64,000 nt of DNA from assembly GCF_009688945.1 (NCBI RefSeq), contig NZ_AP021874.1:3658001-3722000 (forward strand), in the 5' to 3' direction. The notes below the pieces were generated by a model. That model was not told the origin of the DNA. It was given only the letters and a program-made list of their open reading frames with translations, and made no database searches. A program made the translations under genes and the position numbers. This stretch comes from Desulfosarcina alkanivorans. GTDB lineage: Bacteria > Desulfobacterota > Desulfobacteria > Desulfobacterales > Desulfosarcinaceae. This document shows positions 18,742 to 27,555 of this stretch, piece after piece; positions within the stretch are counted from its first letter, which is position 1; each line of letters opens with the position of its first letter.

Positions 18742-19368
18742 TCAGAAGGCAATCAGCTGCCGCGCGGTCTCCACGGCTCCCGGGGCGTCCGCGCTGTAGC
18801 CATCCGCACCGATCTGGTCGACGAAGGCCTGGGTCACCGGTGCACCGCCGACAATGACCCGGGTGGCCATGCCGGCTTCCCGGACCGCCTTGACCGTACT
18901 CTCCATGGCCGGCATCGTGGTGGTCAGCAGGGCTGACAGGGCAATGACGTCAGCTTTTTTCTCCACGGCCGTCCGGACGAAAGCCTCACTGTCCACGTCC
19001 ACCCCCAGGTCAACCACCTCGAAGCCGGCCCCTTCCATCATCATGGCCACCAGGTTTTTGCCGATGTCGTGCAGGTCCCCCTTGACCGTACCGATAACGA
19101 TGGTGCCCCTGGACCCTGTGGTTTCGTTGGAAAGCAGCGGTTTGAGCAGTTCCATACCGGCCTTCATGGCCTGGGCGGCCATGAGCATCTCCGGAACGAA
19201 GAGTTCGCCGGCGCTGAAGCGTTCACCCACCTCATCCATGGCGCTGATCAGACCGTCGTTCAATATGGTGTCGACGGACGTTCCCGCATCGAGTTCCTTT
19301 TGGGTCAATATTTTTGTTCCGGCATCGTCGAAACCCATCACGGCCTGAAAAATGTCCCGTACTGCCAT
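18742..19368 (-). CDS. Methyltransferase corrinoid protein (MttC/MtbC family)
   Basis: This 208-aa protein has an N-terminal helical cap (residues 1-85; GERFSAGELFVPEMLMAAQA) and a cobalamin-binding Rossmann domain. The lower-ligand motif is DLHDIGKNLV (Asp-x-His-x-x-Gly, residues near 105), followed by LSALLTTTM and VGGAPV. It carries the methyl group between the substrate methyltransferase and a second methyltransferase. The ATG at 19368 follows AAGGAGAAG closely; an in-frame upstream extension runs into the MttB-family gene and is rejected. It is 13 bases downstream of that gene, so the pair forms one transcription unit. Confidence 0.9.
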   Translation of the reverse strand: MAVRDIFQAVMGFDDAGTKILTQKELDAGTSVDTILNDGLISAMDEVGERFSAGELFVPEMLMAAQAMKAGMELLKPLLSNETTGSRGTIVIGTVKGDLHDIGKNLVAMMMEGAGFEVVDLGVDVDSEAFVRTAVEKKADVIALSALLTTTMPAMESTVKAVREAGMATRVIVGGAPVTQAFVDQIGADGYSADAPGAVETARQLIAF

Positions 19369-19381
19369 TTTTCTTCTCCTT

Positions 19382-20839
19382 TCAATGATCCAGCAGGATG
19401 TTGAATTTTTGCCGGATGGCGACATCGACGTCTGCAGGGATATGGGGCGCCTCCGGAGCCTCCAGGATTTTACGGGCAATGGCCTTGGCCCGCTCGCGGG
19501 CATCCTGGCAGCCGCCCTGCTCCCATTGATGGCGACTCCTGCTGTCTGTCACCCCGTTTCCCTGAAAGTACTCACTGCGCATATATTTCATGGTGTGGGG
19601 CGACATCATGAAATTGCCGGCCGGCCCCACCGTGTCGATAACGTCCAGGGCCAGATGGTCGGCGTCCACATCGATCCCCTTGAGCACCTTGCAGGACATG
19701 CCGATGATCTCGTCGTCCATAACGAATTGCTCAGGAGCCACCGTGAGCATGGACTCGAGCATGCCGGCGCTGTGGTGCATGTAGTTGGAACCGCCCATGG
19801 CCCCCAGCAGGATGGTCATGGCCTTTTCCCATCCGGCCTGTGCATCGGGCAGCTTGGCATCGGTCAACCCGGCGGAGTTGTAGTTGGGAATATTGATGTG
19901 GGCAGCCATCTGATGGATGGCCGCATTCATCATGCCGCATTCCACGCCACCGCCCAGATAGCCCATGGTGGTCATGTTGGCCATGCCCGGAATACCGCCG
20001 TAGAGCAGGGGCGCACCGGATCGGGTCAACTGGCAGAGGGTAATGCCGGCCAGTTGCTCGGCGTGCAGCTGGGCCAGGGTGCCGGCCATGGTCATGGGGC
20101 CGGTGGAGCCGGACATGGGCGCGGCCGACAGGGCCACGGGAATGCCCTGGCGGTTGCATTCCTGCATGATGCGCGTGGACTGGGTGCACAGCTTCAGGGG
20201 TGAAATGGCAAAGGACGTGATAATCGATATAAACGGTTTGCCCTGCAGCTGCGCCGTCCCGCCGGCCAGCATGGCGGCCATGTCGATGATGCGATGCAGG
20301 CCGGCCTCATCGTTGACCCCGCTCATGACGTGCTTGCCGGTGGCCTTGAGACAGGCGTAGAACATGTTCACGTCGTAGTCGGCCTCGGGAATATCCGTGG
20401 GAATGCAGGGACGCAGGAAAAAGTGAATGTGGTCGAGCCGGTCCACCAGCCGTCCGAGGTCGTAAAGGTCCTTGAGGGTGGACGACCGTGGCAGGCCGGT
20501 TTCCATGTCCAGAATTTTGACCGCGGCGCCGCCGGTGCCCAGGTGAACCCTGTCTTCGGTCAGGTCCAGGTCGTTTTTTCCGTCGCGTGCGTGCAGGATC
20601 ACCTGAGCGGGAGCCTTGGCAATCTCCTCGAGGACCAGCTCACGGGAAAACCGGATCCGTTTGATCTCACGGTCCACCGTGGCACCCGCGTCGGCCAGCA
20701 TGTCTATCGTTTCGTCCAAACCGGACTCATAGGCGATACCGGTCTTTTCGAGGATGGTCAGTGATGCGTTGTGGATAGTGTCAATGCCTTCGGGCGACAA
20801 AGGTTTGTAAATGCCGCCGCTGAGACCCTTCGAGTTCAT
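19382..20839 (-). CDS. MttB-superfamily methylamine/glycine betaine:corrinoid methyltransferase
   Basis: This 485-aa protein is of the trimethylamine methyltransferase family (N-terminal ILEKTGIAYESG; later GGIPGMANMTTMGYLGG; ADHLALDVIDTVGP; ending KFNILLDH). There is no in-frame amber codon, so it is a member without pyrrolysine. The best-studied such protein, MtgB of Desulfitobacterium, demethylates glycine betaine to dimethylglycine onto a corrinoid protein. The adjacent corrinoid gene and the quaternary amine importer support the same kind of reaction. Proline betaine, carnitine or another quaternary amine is equally possible from sequence alone. Confidence 0.85.
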   Translation of the reverse strand: MNSKGLSGGIYKPLSPEGIDTIHNASLTILEKTGIAYESGLDETIDMLADAGATVDREIKRIRFSRELVLEEIAKAPAQVILHARDGKNDLDLTEDRVHLGTGGAAVKILDMETGLPRSSTLKDLYDLGRLVDRLDHIHFFLRPCIPTDIPEADYDVNMFYACLKATGKHVMSGVNDEAGLHRIIDMAAMLAGGTAQLQGKPFISIITSFAISPLKLCTQSTRIMQECNRQGIPVALSAAPMSGSTGPMTMAGTLAQLHAEQLAGITLCQLTRSGAPLLYGGIPGMANMTTMGYLGGGVECGMMNAAIHQMAAHINIPNYNSAGLTDAKLPDAQAGWEKAMTILLGAMGGSNYMHHSAGMLESMLTVAPEQFVMDDEIIGMSCKVLKGIDVDADHLALDVIDTVGPAGNFMMSPHTMKYMRSEYFQGNGVTDSRSRHQWEQGGCQDARERAKAIARKILEAPEAPHIPADVDVAIRQKFNILLDH

Positions 20840-20906
20840 TCTTTTCTCCTGTTGGTTTCATTAAAAGGCCGGTGGATGCTTTCCATCGGCAATCGCAAAG
20901 ATCGGG

Positions 20907-21077
20907 TTACCCGTCAACCATCCCGGCCCGGAAGGCCCTGGGCTTGACGTTGTTCTTCAGCAGGCCGCCCACCAGTTCGTCGGCGATGCGCATGCGATCG
21001 CCCACCGTCTGGGGCACACCGTCATCGCTCATGCACAGGGCGATGACCTTCAGGTCCGTATCGGTGGTGATGGGCAT
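20907..21077 (-). pseudogene. 56-codon remnant resembling a methyltetrahydrofolate:corrinoid methyltransferase (MtgA-like)
   Basis: An ORF of 56 codons with ATG at 21077 and an AGGAG site nine bases upstream. Its core, LKVIALCMSDDGVPQT then VGDRMRIADELV, resembles the middle strand-helix region of pterin-binding methyltransferases (MtrH/AcsE/MtgA), where IALCMDDxGIP and a following RxxIADxLV are usual. The family similarity stops around residue 45 and no flanking domain is seen in any frame. It is probably a decayed fragment of the partner that would pass the methyl group to tetrahydrofolate, though a short translated peptide cannot be excluded. It lies 67 bases upstream of the MttB-family gene on the same strand. 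Confidence 0.5.
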
Positions 21078-21257
21078 GGTGTGAGACTCCTGTTTTCCGT
21101 TGCCGTTTTGCGTATATCGGAGGTCGGTCTAACCGGTGTTTCAGTTCTCCGCATTCGGAAATCAGGCTGAGAAACTGGGCGGTCCGGCTTCGGCCATGGC
21201 AATTCTGCCGGCTGAACCGTCTGACGGCCAAAAACGAATTGTATCTATTCATATCAA

Positions 21258-21276
21258 ATGAAATTTTCCATTTCAT
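21258..21276. promoter_or_regulatory. Perfect 7-5-7 inverted repeat, candidate operator
   Basis: ATGAAAT, a five-base spacer and ATTTCAT form a perfect palindrome 181 bases upstream of the first leftward ORF. It is positioned to control the leftward promoter. RpiR/SIS regulators often bind A/T-rich palindromes of about this size, so the neighbouring regulator is the natural candidate. The binding is inferred. Confidence 0.4.
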
Positions 21277-21408
21277 GCAAAACAGTCGAAGTCAATAAAA
21301 AAATACGATTCAGTCTAATTTCATCGAACGGGGACTCGCGCAAATTGCGTTACAGGGCTCTCAATTGTTATGAAAAAATAAAAAATTTTAGCGTCTTGAT
21401 CGGATCCT

Positions 21409-21439
21409 GAAAACACTTGGATTAAATGGTTGTGTTTTC
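21409..21439. promoter_or_regulatory. Perfect 8-15-8 inverted repeat, candidate operator for the RpiR gene
   Basis: GAAAACAC at 21409-21416 and GTGTTTTC at 21432-21439 are exact inverted copies, with half-site centres 23 bases apart, about two helical turns. The site ends 116 bases before the regulator start and could serve autoregulation. A simple RNA hairpin is the alternative, but there is no T-tract. Confidence 0.45.
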
Positions 21440-21555
21440 GGCACCGCCTGTGGTTAGGTATCAAAAAAAGTCAATTGAAAGAAATGTTAGCGGGGCGGCA
21501 ATGAAAGAGCTCATTTCTTTGAAAGCTTTTCAATCTTTTTTGGGTGGAGGTATTT

Positions 21556-22449
21556 GTGACAACACCTGATCTGCATCCCCTGATCGAAAAAATTTCGGCA
21601 AGTATCGAAGCCCTCACGCCCAAAGGGCGCATTCTGGGCGAGTTCATCATATCCCAGCCACGCAAAGCGGTGTTCATGACCACCAAGGAACTGGCCGAGG
21701 CGTGCGAGGTGAGCGAGGCCACCGTGGTGCGCTTCGTGGCCGGCATCGGCTACGATCGCTACAGCGATTTCCAGCAGGCCCTGCGGGATTTCGTGGACAC
21801 GGAACTGACCCTGCTGGACCGGCTGGACATCGCCGACATGCAGGCGCCCGGCGCCGTTCGTTTCCGGCGCACCGTGGCCGAGGAGATCGACAATCTCCAG
21901 CAGCTGTACAACGCCCTGGACGTCGACGCCATGGAGGCAGTGGTGGATGTTCTGGATCGCCGGGTGCCGGTTCACGTGATCGGATCGCGGCTCTCCTTTA
22001 CCCTGGCCTATTATATGGGATGGGCCCTGACCAAGGTGCGCGACAACATTCGTATCATGAAGGGCAGCGACCGCACCACCATCGATTGGCTGACCATCGC
22101 ACCGGCGGACAGCGTTGTCGTGATCGTCGCCACCTCCCGCTACCCCAACGAGCTGATTCGCCTGGGCAAGCTGGTCAAACGCCTGGGACAGACCCTGGTG
22201 GTGATCACCGACAGCGCCACCTGCCCGGTGCTTCAATTCGCCGACCACCACCTGATCGCCGCTGCCAAACACATCCCCTATTTAGGAAGCCCGACCCCCA
22301 TGTCCTGTCTGATCAACTATCTGGTCCACGAACTGGCCAGCCGGCAGGGCGAGGCCCTGAAGGTGCACCAGGCCAGGCTGGAGCAATCCTACTGGGAAAA
22401 CGATGTGCTGTTCAATATGAAGGACCTCGAGGGCCGGACGCCGGAATGA
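21556..22449 (+). CDS. RpiR-family transcriptional regulator (HTH plus SIS domain)
   Basis: This 297-aa protein starts at the GTG at 21556, five bases after GGAGG; the in-frame GTG at 21544 overlaps that site. The N-terminal HTH_6 domain (residues 1-80) includes TKELAEACEVSEATVVRFV as the recognition region. A SIS domain (about 125-260) normally binds phosphosugars, but in some members senses other ligands. It is divergent from the methyltransferase/importer genes and probably controls them, with its ligand possibly linked to betaine metabolism. No sugar-phosphate enzymes lie nearby, which makes the SIS ligand an open question. Confidence 0.85.
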   Translation: MTTPDLHPLIEKISASIEALTPKGRILGEFIISQPRKAVFMTTKELAEACEVSEATVVRFVAGIGYDRYSDFQQALRDFVDTELTLLDRLDIADMQAPGAVRFRRTVAEEIDNLQQLYNALDVDAMEAVVDVLDRRVPVHVIGSRLSFTLAYYMGWALTKVRDNIRIMKGSDRTTIDWLTIAPADSVVVIVATSRYPNELIRLGKLVKRLGQTLVVITDSATCPVLQFADHHLIAAAKHIPYLGSPTPMSCLINYLVHELASRQGEALKVHQARLEQSYWENDVLFNMKDLEGRTPE

Positions 22450-22624
22450 GCGGGGTAACGGGATGCCTCGGCCACCCATTGAGCGATTGGCCGGCGGGCG
22501 TCCCGCGGCCAATCGTCCTCCGGGTGACACAGAACGAACCGGTTTAAAGGGGGCCGGTCAAACGACGCTCAGGATGAGACGGCGGGGCAAGGACGGGGGT
22601 GCCGGTCCGTGACGCACGAACGGA

Positions 22625-24664
22625 TCATGCGTCAGCCTGCAAAGAACGCACCTGGTCATCATCCGCCACCTTGAACCCGCCGATCAGTTCCTGCAGGACT
22701 TCAGCCATTTCAAACAGCTTGGCCGCACTGGTGTTCACCTGGTTGCTGCTGGAAGCCATCTGGCCGGCCTCCTGGTTGACAACGGCAATATCCGCGGCCA
22801 TATCGCCGGCGACAGTGGTTCCCTGGGTGATGCTTTCATTGACCAGCTGGATACCCTGGGACGCCTGCCCGACATTCTGGGCAATCTCACGGGTGGTGGC
22901 GGATTGCTCTTCGACCGCGGTGGCGATGGCGATCACCGTCTGGCTCACCTCTTCGATCACGCCGCTGATACGGCCGATGTCATCGACCGTCTCTCCTGTG
23001 GACTGCTGGATGCCGGTAATTTTTTCACGAATGTCCTGGGTGGCATCGGCGGTCTGGCGAGCCAGGTCCTTGATCTCGTTGGCCACCACGGCAAACCCTT
23101 TTCCGGCATCGCCGGCACGGGCCGCTTCGATGGTCGCATTGAGGGCCAGCAGGTTGGTCTGTTCGGAAATTTCCGTGATGACCTCGGTGACCTTCCCGAT
23201 GGCCGAAGCGGCCTGGCCAAGGGTATGAACCTTGGCGGACGTACGGCTGACCTGGGAGACCGCCTGATCCGCGGTGGCCTTGGCATTATTGGAATGACGG
23301 GCGATGTCGGCGATGCGGGTGCTCATCTCTTCCGCAGCCGCGGCAACCATGTTCATATTGGTGGCCGCCTGTCCGCTGGCACCGGCCACGGAAACCATGT
23401 TGGCACTCATCTCCTCGGCTGCCGCCGACACGGTGTTGGATCGGTCGGACATGGCGTTGGCCCCGGTGGACATGTGCTCCGATATGGAGGTCAACTCGTT
23501 GGACGATGCGGTGACGGTACCCGTATTTTTGGCCACTTCTCCAATGATTTTCTGCAGCTTGTCCATGAACAGGTTGAACCAGGATGCCAGTTGGCCCACC
23601 TCGTCCCGGCTTTTGACATCCAGCCGGGTGCACAGGTCGCCTTCCCCCTGGGCGATTTCCGCCAGGCGCCCGGCGACATGTTCCACCGGCTTGATCAGCA
23701 GATGCACCACCAGCAGCATCACGCAGCCCAGCAGGATCAATCCGCAGACCAGTCCTGCCGCCAGGACCGTGGTGCGGGTGCTGCGCACGACGTTCATGCT
23801 GGTCTCGCCGATCCCTTCGATGGTTGCCTGGATCAGGTCCCGGTTTTTGCCCGCTATTTTCTGGACCGCCGCACCGATGTCCGCGACCACCACGCCGGAT
23901 TCCTGCTCCAGGGTGTCGGCAATCGATGCGGCATTGTTCCGGGCCAGGAGCTCGAAACGACCGGTCATCTGCGCCAGGGTCTGGTTCATCATCGATTTGT
24001 CGATGCACACCAGTGCGTGGCCCAGGGCCGTGCCTTCGGCGACGATGGCCTTCTTGACGATGAACACGGAGGAATCCTTGGATGCGGCGGACAACACCTT
24101 ATCGATTTTTTTCTTGCCGCTGCCCGTTTGAAGATACCCCTTGATCTTTGTATTTTTTTTATCGACATAGCGGGTATAGGGCTTTCCGCCAGGCCGGAGA
24201 TACAAGGCAAAAACGACGTTGTCCGCGTTGGCGGCCGACTTGGCATAGGTCACCAGATCGGTGTAGCTGTTGGTCAAAATGGCCTTGGGCGCCACCTGGG
24301 CGAGCAGGGCCACCAGGCTGTCCGCATTTTTACGCAGCTGGGCTTCCCATTCCCTGGCTACCTGGGCCCCCTCCTTGTCCAGCGCCTGACGGGTCTGCAG
24401 CGACAGGTCCTCGCTGGTGGACTGGGCCATGGCTGCCATGGTCTGGTGCACCTGTTCGCCAACGCGGGCAAAATCCTTTTGCATGTCCGCATCGGAGGCG
24501 TCCAGGCTGGCGCCGAGTTGGGCACACATCTTTTTGAGCGAACGTTCCTGTATGCCGGCTACCGAGAAGGCCAGCAGCACAAAGGACAGGAAGAGGATCA
24601 GCGTTACCGGCGCCAATATCTTGATGCGCAGATTCTGATTGTTGAGTAGACGTTTCAAAACCAT
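22625..24664 (-). CDS. Methyl-accepting chemotaxis protein with periplasmic sensor domain
   Basis: The protein is 679 aa from the ATG at 24664. GGAGG abuts this ATG, so a TTG two codons later (24658), at ideal spacing, may be the real start. An N-terminal helix ([17 protein letters not shown]), a periplasmic sensor of about 260 residues and a second helix ([18 protein letters not shown]) are followed by HAMP and a cytoplasmic signalling domain with the hairpin tip [18 protein letters not shown]. No C-terminal CheR tether is visible. It lies 94 bases downstream of a PhnD-like binding protein gene, suggesting the receptor reads that protein. No other che genes are in the window. Confidence 0.9.
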   Translation of the reverse strand: MVLKRLLNNQNLRIKILAPVTLILFLSFVLLAFSVAGIQERSLKKMCAQLGASLDASDADMQKDFARVGEQVHQTMAAMAQSTSEDLSLQTRQALDKEGAQVAREWEAQLRKNADSLVALLAQVAPKAILTNSYTDLVTYAKSAANADNVVFALYLRPGGKPYTRYVDKKNTKIKGYLQTGSGKKKIDKVLSAASKDSSVFIVKKAIVAEGTALGHALVCIDKSMMNQTLAQMTGRFELLARNNAASIADTLEQESGVVVADIGAAVQKIAGKNRDLIQATIEGIGETSMNVVRSTRTTVLAAGLVCGLILLGCVMLLVVHLLIKPVEHVAGRLAEIAQGEGDLCTRLDVKSRDEVGQLASWFNLFMDKLQKIIGEVAKNTGTVTASSNELTSISEHMSTGANAMSDRSNTVSAAAEEMSANMVSVAGASGQAATNMNMVAAAAEEMSTRIADIARHSNNAKATADQAVSQVSRTSAKVHTLGQAASAIGKVTEVITEISEQTNLLALNATIEAARAGDAGKGFAVVANEIKDLARQTADATQDIREKITGIQQSTGETVDDIGRISGVIEEVSQTVIAIATAVEEQSATTREIAQNVGQASQGIQLVNESITQGTTVAGDMAADIAVVNQEAGQMASSSNQVNTSAAKLFEMAEVLQELIGGFKVADDDQVRSLQADA

Positions 24665-24758
24665 TCCTCCAGTTCGTCTGCTGGGCAGCCGGCGGCGGTC
24701 GGCTGCCCAGGTGGCATCGGCGAATGCGGGTCGATCGCCTTCGCACAGAGGCCGGGTA

Positions 24759-25661
24759 TTATTGGGCCGTCGCGTAGGCGCCGATTTTAAGGGATGCCTG
24801 CAGGTTTTCAATGGGCCCGTAGTCCAGGGCGTCCACCCAACCGACGACTTTGGCCTTTTTGGCGGCCTCATCCGCTGGTTTCAACGCCTTGAGCGCGACA
24901 ACGACCTGGTCGGCGATGGCCGCCGGGGTGGATGCCACTTTGGCCAGCGGCCATTCCGGGTAGAGCGTGGTGCTGCACAGAAAGGGAAAATCGGCATGCG
25001 CTTTCGGCGTGATCAGTTTGAACTCCTCCAGATCGATTTCGCCGGCGGCGGCCATGCGCTCCATCGTGTCGGTCCTTACCGTGCCGGCATCCACCGCCTC
25101 GTTCATGACGGCATACACCACGTTGTCGTGCTTGCCGCCGAATTCGAGCTTGGCAAAATCGCTCTGCGGGTCGATGCCGGCATCGAGGATCTCCTTGTAG
25201 GCCATCTGCCAACCGCCGAAGGACGATTGTTTGACCGCCATGAAGGTTTTGCCTTTCAGATCGGCCAGGCTGTTGATATCATCGTTTTCGGCAGTGGTCA
25301 GAATCACGCCGCCAAAGGATTTCAACGGCTGCCCCTGACGGGAGTTGACCATGGTCGCGATGGCCGTGGCCCCGAACTTCACCTTCGCGGTGACGAACAT
25401 GGAGGAGTTGACCAGAAAAAAATCGACCTTGCCGGCTTCAACGGCCGGGTTGACGTCGTCAAAACCCAGGGGAACGACTTCAAACGTATGCCCTGAAATG
25501 GCCTGGGAGAGGTAATCCCCGGTGGTCTTCCACTTGGCCAGTGCCTTGACCGGTCCATTTTTGGCCAGTACGCCGATTTTATAATTTTCGCCGAAAACGA
25601 CCCCTGTTCCGGCCATGAAAAAAAACAGCACCAACATAAGTTTACAGAAACTGACTTTCAT
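24759..25661 (-). CDS. PhnD-like periplasmic substrate-binding protein
   Basis: This 300-aa protein has a signal peptide ([18 protein letters not shown]... cleaved near VVFG). The mature fold is that of phosphate/phosphite/phosphonate binding proteins: [11 protein letters not shown], the [20 protein letters not shown] segment, and [18 protein letters not shown]. There is no permease or ATPase gene beside it; the next gene is a chemoreceptor. Stand-alone PhnD-like proteins often serve as sensor inputs rather than transporters. The ligand is not known: usual phosphonate-binding residues cannot be confirmed by eye. Confidence 0.82.
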   Translation of the reverse strand: MKVSFCKLMLVLFFFMAGTGVVFGENYKIGVLAKNGPVKALAKWKTTGDYLSQAISGHTFEVVPLGFDDVNPAVEAGKVDFFLVNSSMFVTAKVKFGATAIATMVNSRQGQPLKSFGGVILTTAENDDINSLADLKGKTFMAVKQSSFGGWQMAYKEILDAGIDPQSDFAKLEFGGKHDNVVYAVMNEAVDAGTVRTDTMERMAAAGEIDLEEFKLITPKAHADFPFLCSTTLYPEWPLAKVASTPAAIADQVVVALKALKPADEAAKKAKVVGWVDALDYGPIENLQASLKIGAYATAQ

Positions 25662-26129
25662 GCCATCCTCCTGTCAATCGAATTAACAAATACGCCAATG
25701 GACCTTTCCATATGTCCCGGTGGCCACCCGAAAAATGAGTTTCCATGCATCTTTATTATGACCATAGTCTCTTTTGCCTGTGTTTAAGGAACACTATCGG
25801 CAGCGATGGCGGGTTCTTTAAATAAAACCTCATCGATCTTCAATTTTCAGGGTGGAAACCTGCTTCGCATGGTGGCAGGCCCTCTCCTCCCGGCAGGGAG
25901 GCATGGCCGGGCGGGGGCCTCTGAATCCGTTTCAGCATCACGCCCTGGCAGGCAATGGTGAGGGAAATCGTGCAAATTAAGGAAAGAGTAAGTCGCTGAA
26001 GAAACCCTTTTGGGAATACAATGCGGCGGTCTACAGGCAAACGAAGGTTAACGGTCATGGGCTGGCAGGATATCCATTGCCGTTTCCAGGCCCCGCCATC
26101 ATCGTTATGAGCGCCGCCAAACGGACCGC
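25662..26129. other. Intergenic stretch with no convincing gene
   Basis: This 468-base gap should hold the promoter of the binding-protein/chemoreceptor pair (AT-rich around 25675-25800). A 72-codon minus-strand frame at 25840-26058 has one hydrophobic segment like the first helix of a membrane sensor but no further domain; it may be a gene remnant. No repeat or RNA was recognised. Confidence 0.4.
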
Positions 26130-26987
26130 CTACCCCAGGTTGATCAGAACCACCGCCACCCCCGCCAGGGCAAGGAACGCAAAATTAGCCGGGCGCAGCC
26201 GTTCACGCCAGACCAGCAGGCTGGCCAGTGTCGTCAATGCAATCACCCCCAGTGCCAGGGTCGGGTAGGCCGTCGCACCCGGCAGATGGGCCAGGGTGCG
26301 GATCCAGAAATGCGTGGCCAGAACGTTGGTGAGCCCCAGGACCGCACCCCAGAAAAGGCAGCGCCTGCCGGGCCGGGCGCCTTTGAAAAGCTGGGGAAGG
26401 GTGAGAATCAGGGCGGTGGTGAAGATCATGGCCATAAAGCGGTCCGGGTCGGCCAGCGGCGCCAGTTCCGCCTGGACCTTGAAGGTGAAATCGGTCACCC
26501 CGTATGCCGCGAATAAAAGCAGCCCCCAGACGATGCCTCCCCATGCCGTTTTTCCGGAAGGGCCGGGGCGCAATGGTTCTTTGCCGGCCAGCGGCAGACA
26601 GGCGAATGCCAGGATGAGCCCGGAAAACTGATAACCGTTGGCCGGTTCGGCAAAAAGCAGCAGGGACCCCGCCGTGGGCAGCGCGGCAGACAGGCGCATC
26701 AAGGTGGTGGACAGGGCCAGGCCCGCAGCCGATATGGCCCGGTCGAAAAGCCAGAGCGATAGCACGTACATGAAGCCCACAAAGATGCCCAATGACCATA
26801 GCAGGGGCGAATCCGTGCCTGGAAGGGGTTGCCAGGCCCCCCGGGCCGCAAGACCGAGACTGCACACCAGATAGTTGACGGCCAGCAATTTCCCCAGCTT
26901 CAAGCCCTTGGCGTTGGCGACCTTCATGGTCATGGCCACCCCGCTGGAAAAGGCGATGGCCAGGGCCAGCGATGGGATTGCATTCAT
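26130..26987 (-). CDS. DMT superfamily (EamA-type) permease
   Basis: This 285-aa protein has ten hydrophobic helices, arranged as two EamA-like repeats of five. The ATG at 26987 gives the usual start directly in helix 1 (MNAIPSLALAIAFSSGVAM); longer frames to 27122 add an unlikely hydrophilic Arg-rich leader. An AGGAG site is present, a little distant. Members export or import small metabolites; the substrate is unknown. It stands alone. Confidence 0.78.
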   Translation of the reverse strand: MNAIPSLALAIAFSSGVAMTMKVANAKGLKLGKLLAVNYLVCSLGLAARGAWQPLPGTDSPLLWSLGIFVGFMYVLSLWLFDRAISAAGLALSTTLMRLSAALPTAGSLLLFAEPANGYQFSGLILAFACLPLAGKEPLRPGPSGKTAWGGIVWGLLLFAAYGVTDFTFKVQAELAPLADPDRFMAMIFTTALILTLPQLFKGARPGRRCLFWGAVLGLTNVLATHFWIRTLAHLPGATAYPTLALGVIALTTLASLLVWRERLRPANFAFLALAGVAVVLINLG

Positions 26988-27252
26988 GATGTGCCCTGAT
27001 CTCCTTGACTGTATTGGGGCCGGTGGGCCTTGCTGCCAACCCCGGCACGACCGTTCCCGGATGAAAACCGGCGATGGCCGCAACCGGTTCTTCGGCCTTC
27101 GGGCCGCCGCCGTCGACATCACCGCCAGGGGGCGTTGTCACCGCAGCAATAAGCCAGGCCGGACAGAAAGGCAATAGATTGATTTGGTTATCGTTAGCAG
27201 GTAGAAAAAACCACTCATCGCGCCGCGCCGGGCCCCAAAAACGAACAGGTAC

Positions 27253-27507
27253 ATGAACCCATCCGGCATGGGGCGGGCATTGATGAAAGCCGGCGTGGAC
27301 GGCCCTGCCATGGAGGAAATCAATAAAATGATAGCCAATGGCGAATCCGCCAATAAAACCATTTTCACCGTGATCAAGGAAAAAGAAATTCTGGACAAAG
27401 CCATTGGCCTGGTAAAATCCTTTTGCGGCGATCTCTGTGAGCCGGGCAAGGGCATATTATTTGCTGTGCCACTCGCTTTTGTGGATGGGCTGCCGGAAGA
27501 AGCGTGA
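27253..27507 (+). CDS. Small P-II-like protein, possibly N-terminally truncated
   Basis: This 84-aa frame has a C-terminal half, KEKEILDKAIGLVK then EPGKGILFAVPLAFVDGL, that resembles the end of P-II-like small proteins, where EKEIVLxLV, LDEPGKGIAFVLPV and VGL are usual. The N-terminal part does not show the usual first strand; a frame upstream (about 27178-27203) reads IDLVIVSR before a stop, which could be a frameshifted beginning. The ATG has only a weak binding site. It may therefore be a broken or divergent P-II-like protein. Function is not assigned. Confidence 0.4.
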   Translation: MNPSGMGRALMKAGVDGPAMEEINKMIANGESANKTIFTVIKEKEILDKAIGLVKSFCGDLCEPGKGILFAVPLAFVDGLPEEA

Positions 27508-27555
27508 AAGGCCCGGCACTGCGGACAAGGACCCTGGTCGTGGAAAAAAAGCGGG

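Larger units (their letters stand above)
21078..21555. promoter_or_regulatory. AT-rich divergent control region between methyltransferase genes and RpiR regulator
   Basis: This 478-base region is clearly more AT-rich than its neighbours and holds no convincing gene. It separates the leftward methyltransferase/importer genes from the rightward RpiR-type regulator and must carry both promoters. Two inverted repeats are listed separately; a smaller palindrome, CGCAA-A-TTGCG, sits at 21339-21349. I cannot place -35/-10 boxes with confidence. Confidence 0.6.

Noticed and set aside
19382-20839. Pyrrolysine use in the MttB-family gene
   Set aside because: The frame is open from start to natural end with no internal TAG, so no amber read-through is needed.
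25840-26058. A 72-codon minus-strand frame with one hydrophobic segment
   Set aside because: It has no clear ribosome site or further domain. It may be a sensor-gene remnant, but the evidence is too weak to list as a gene.
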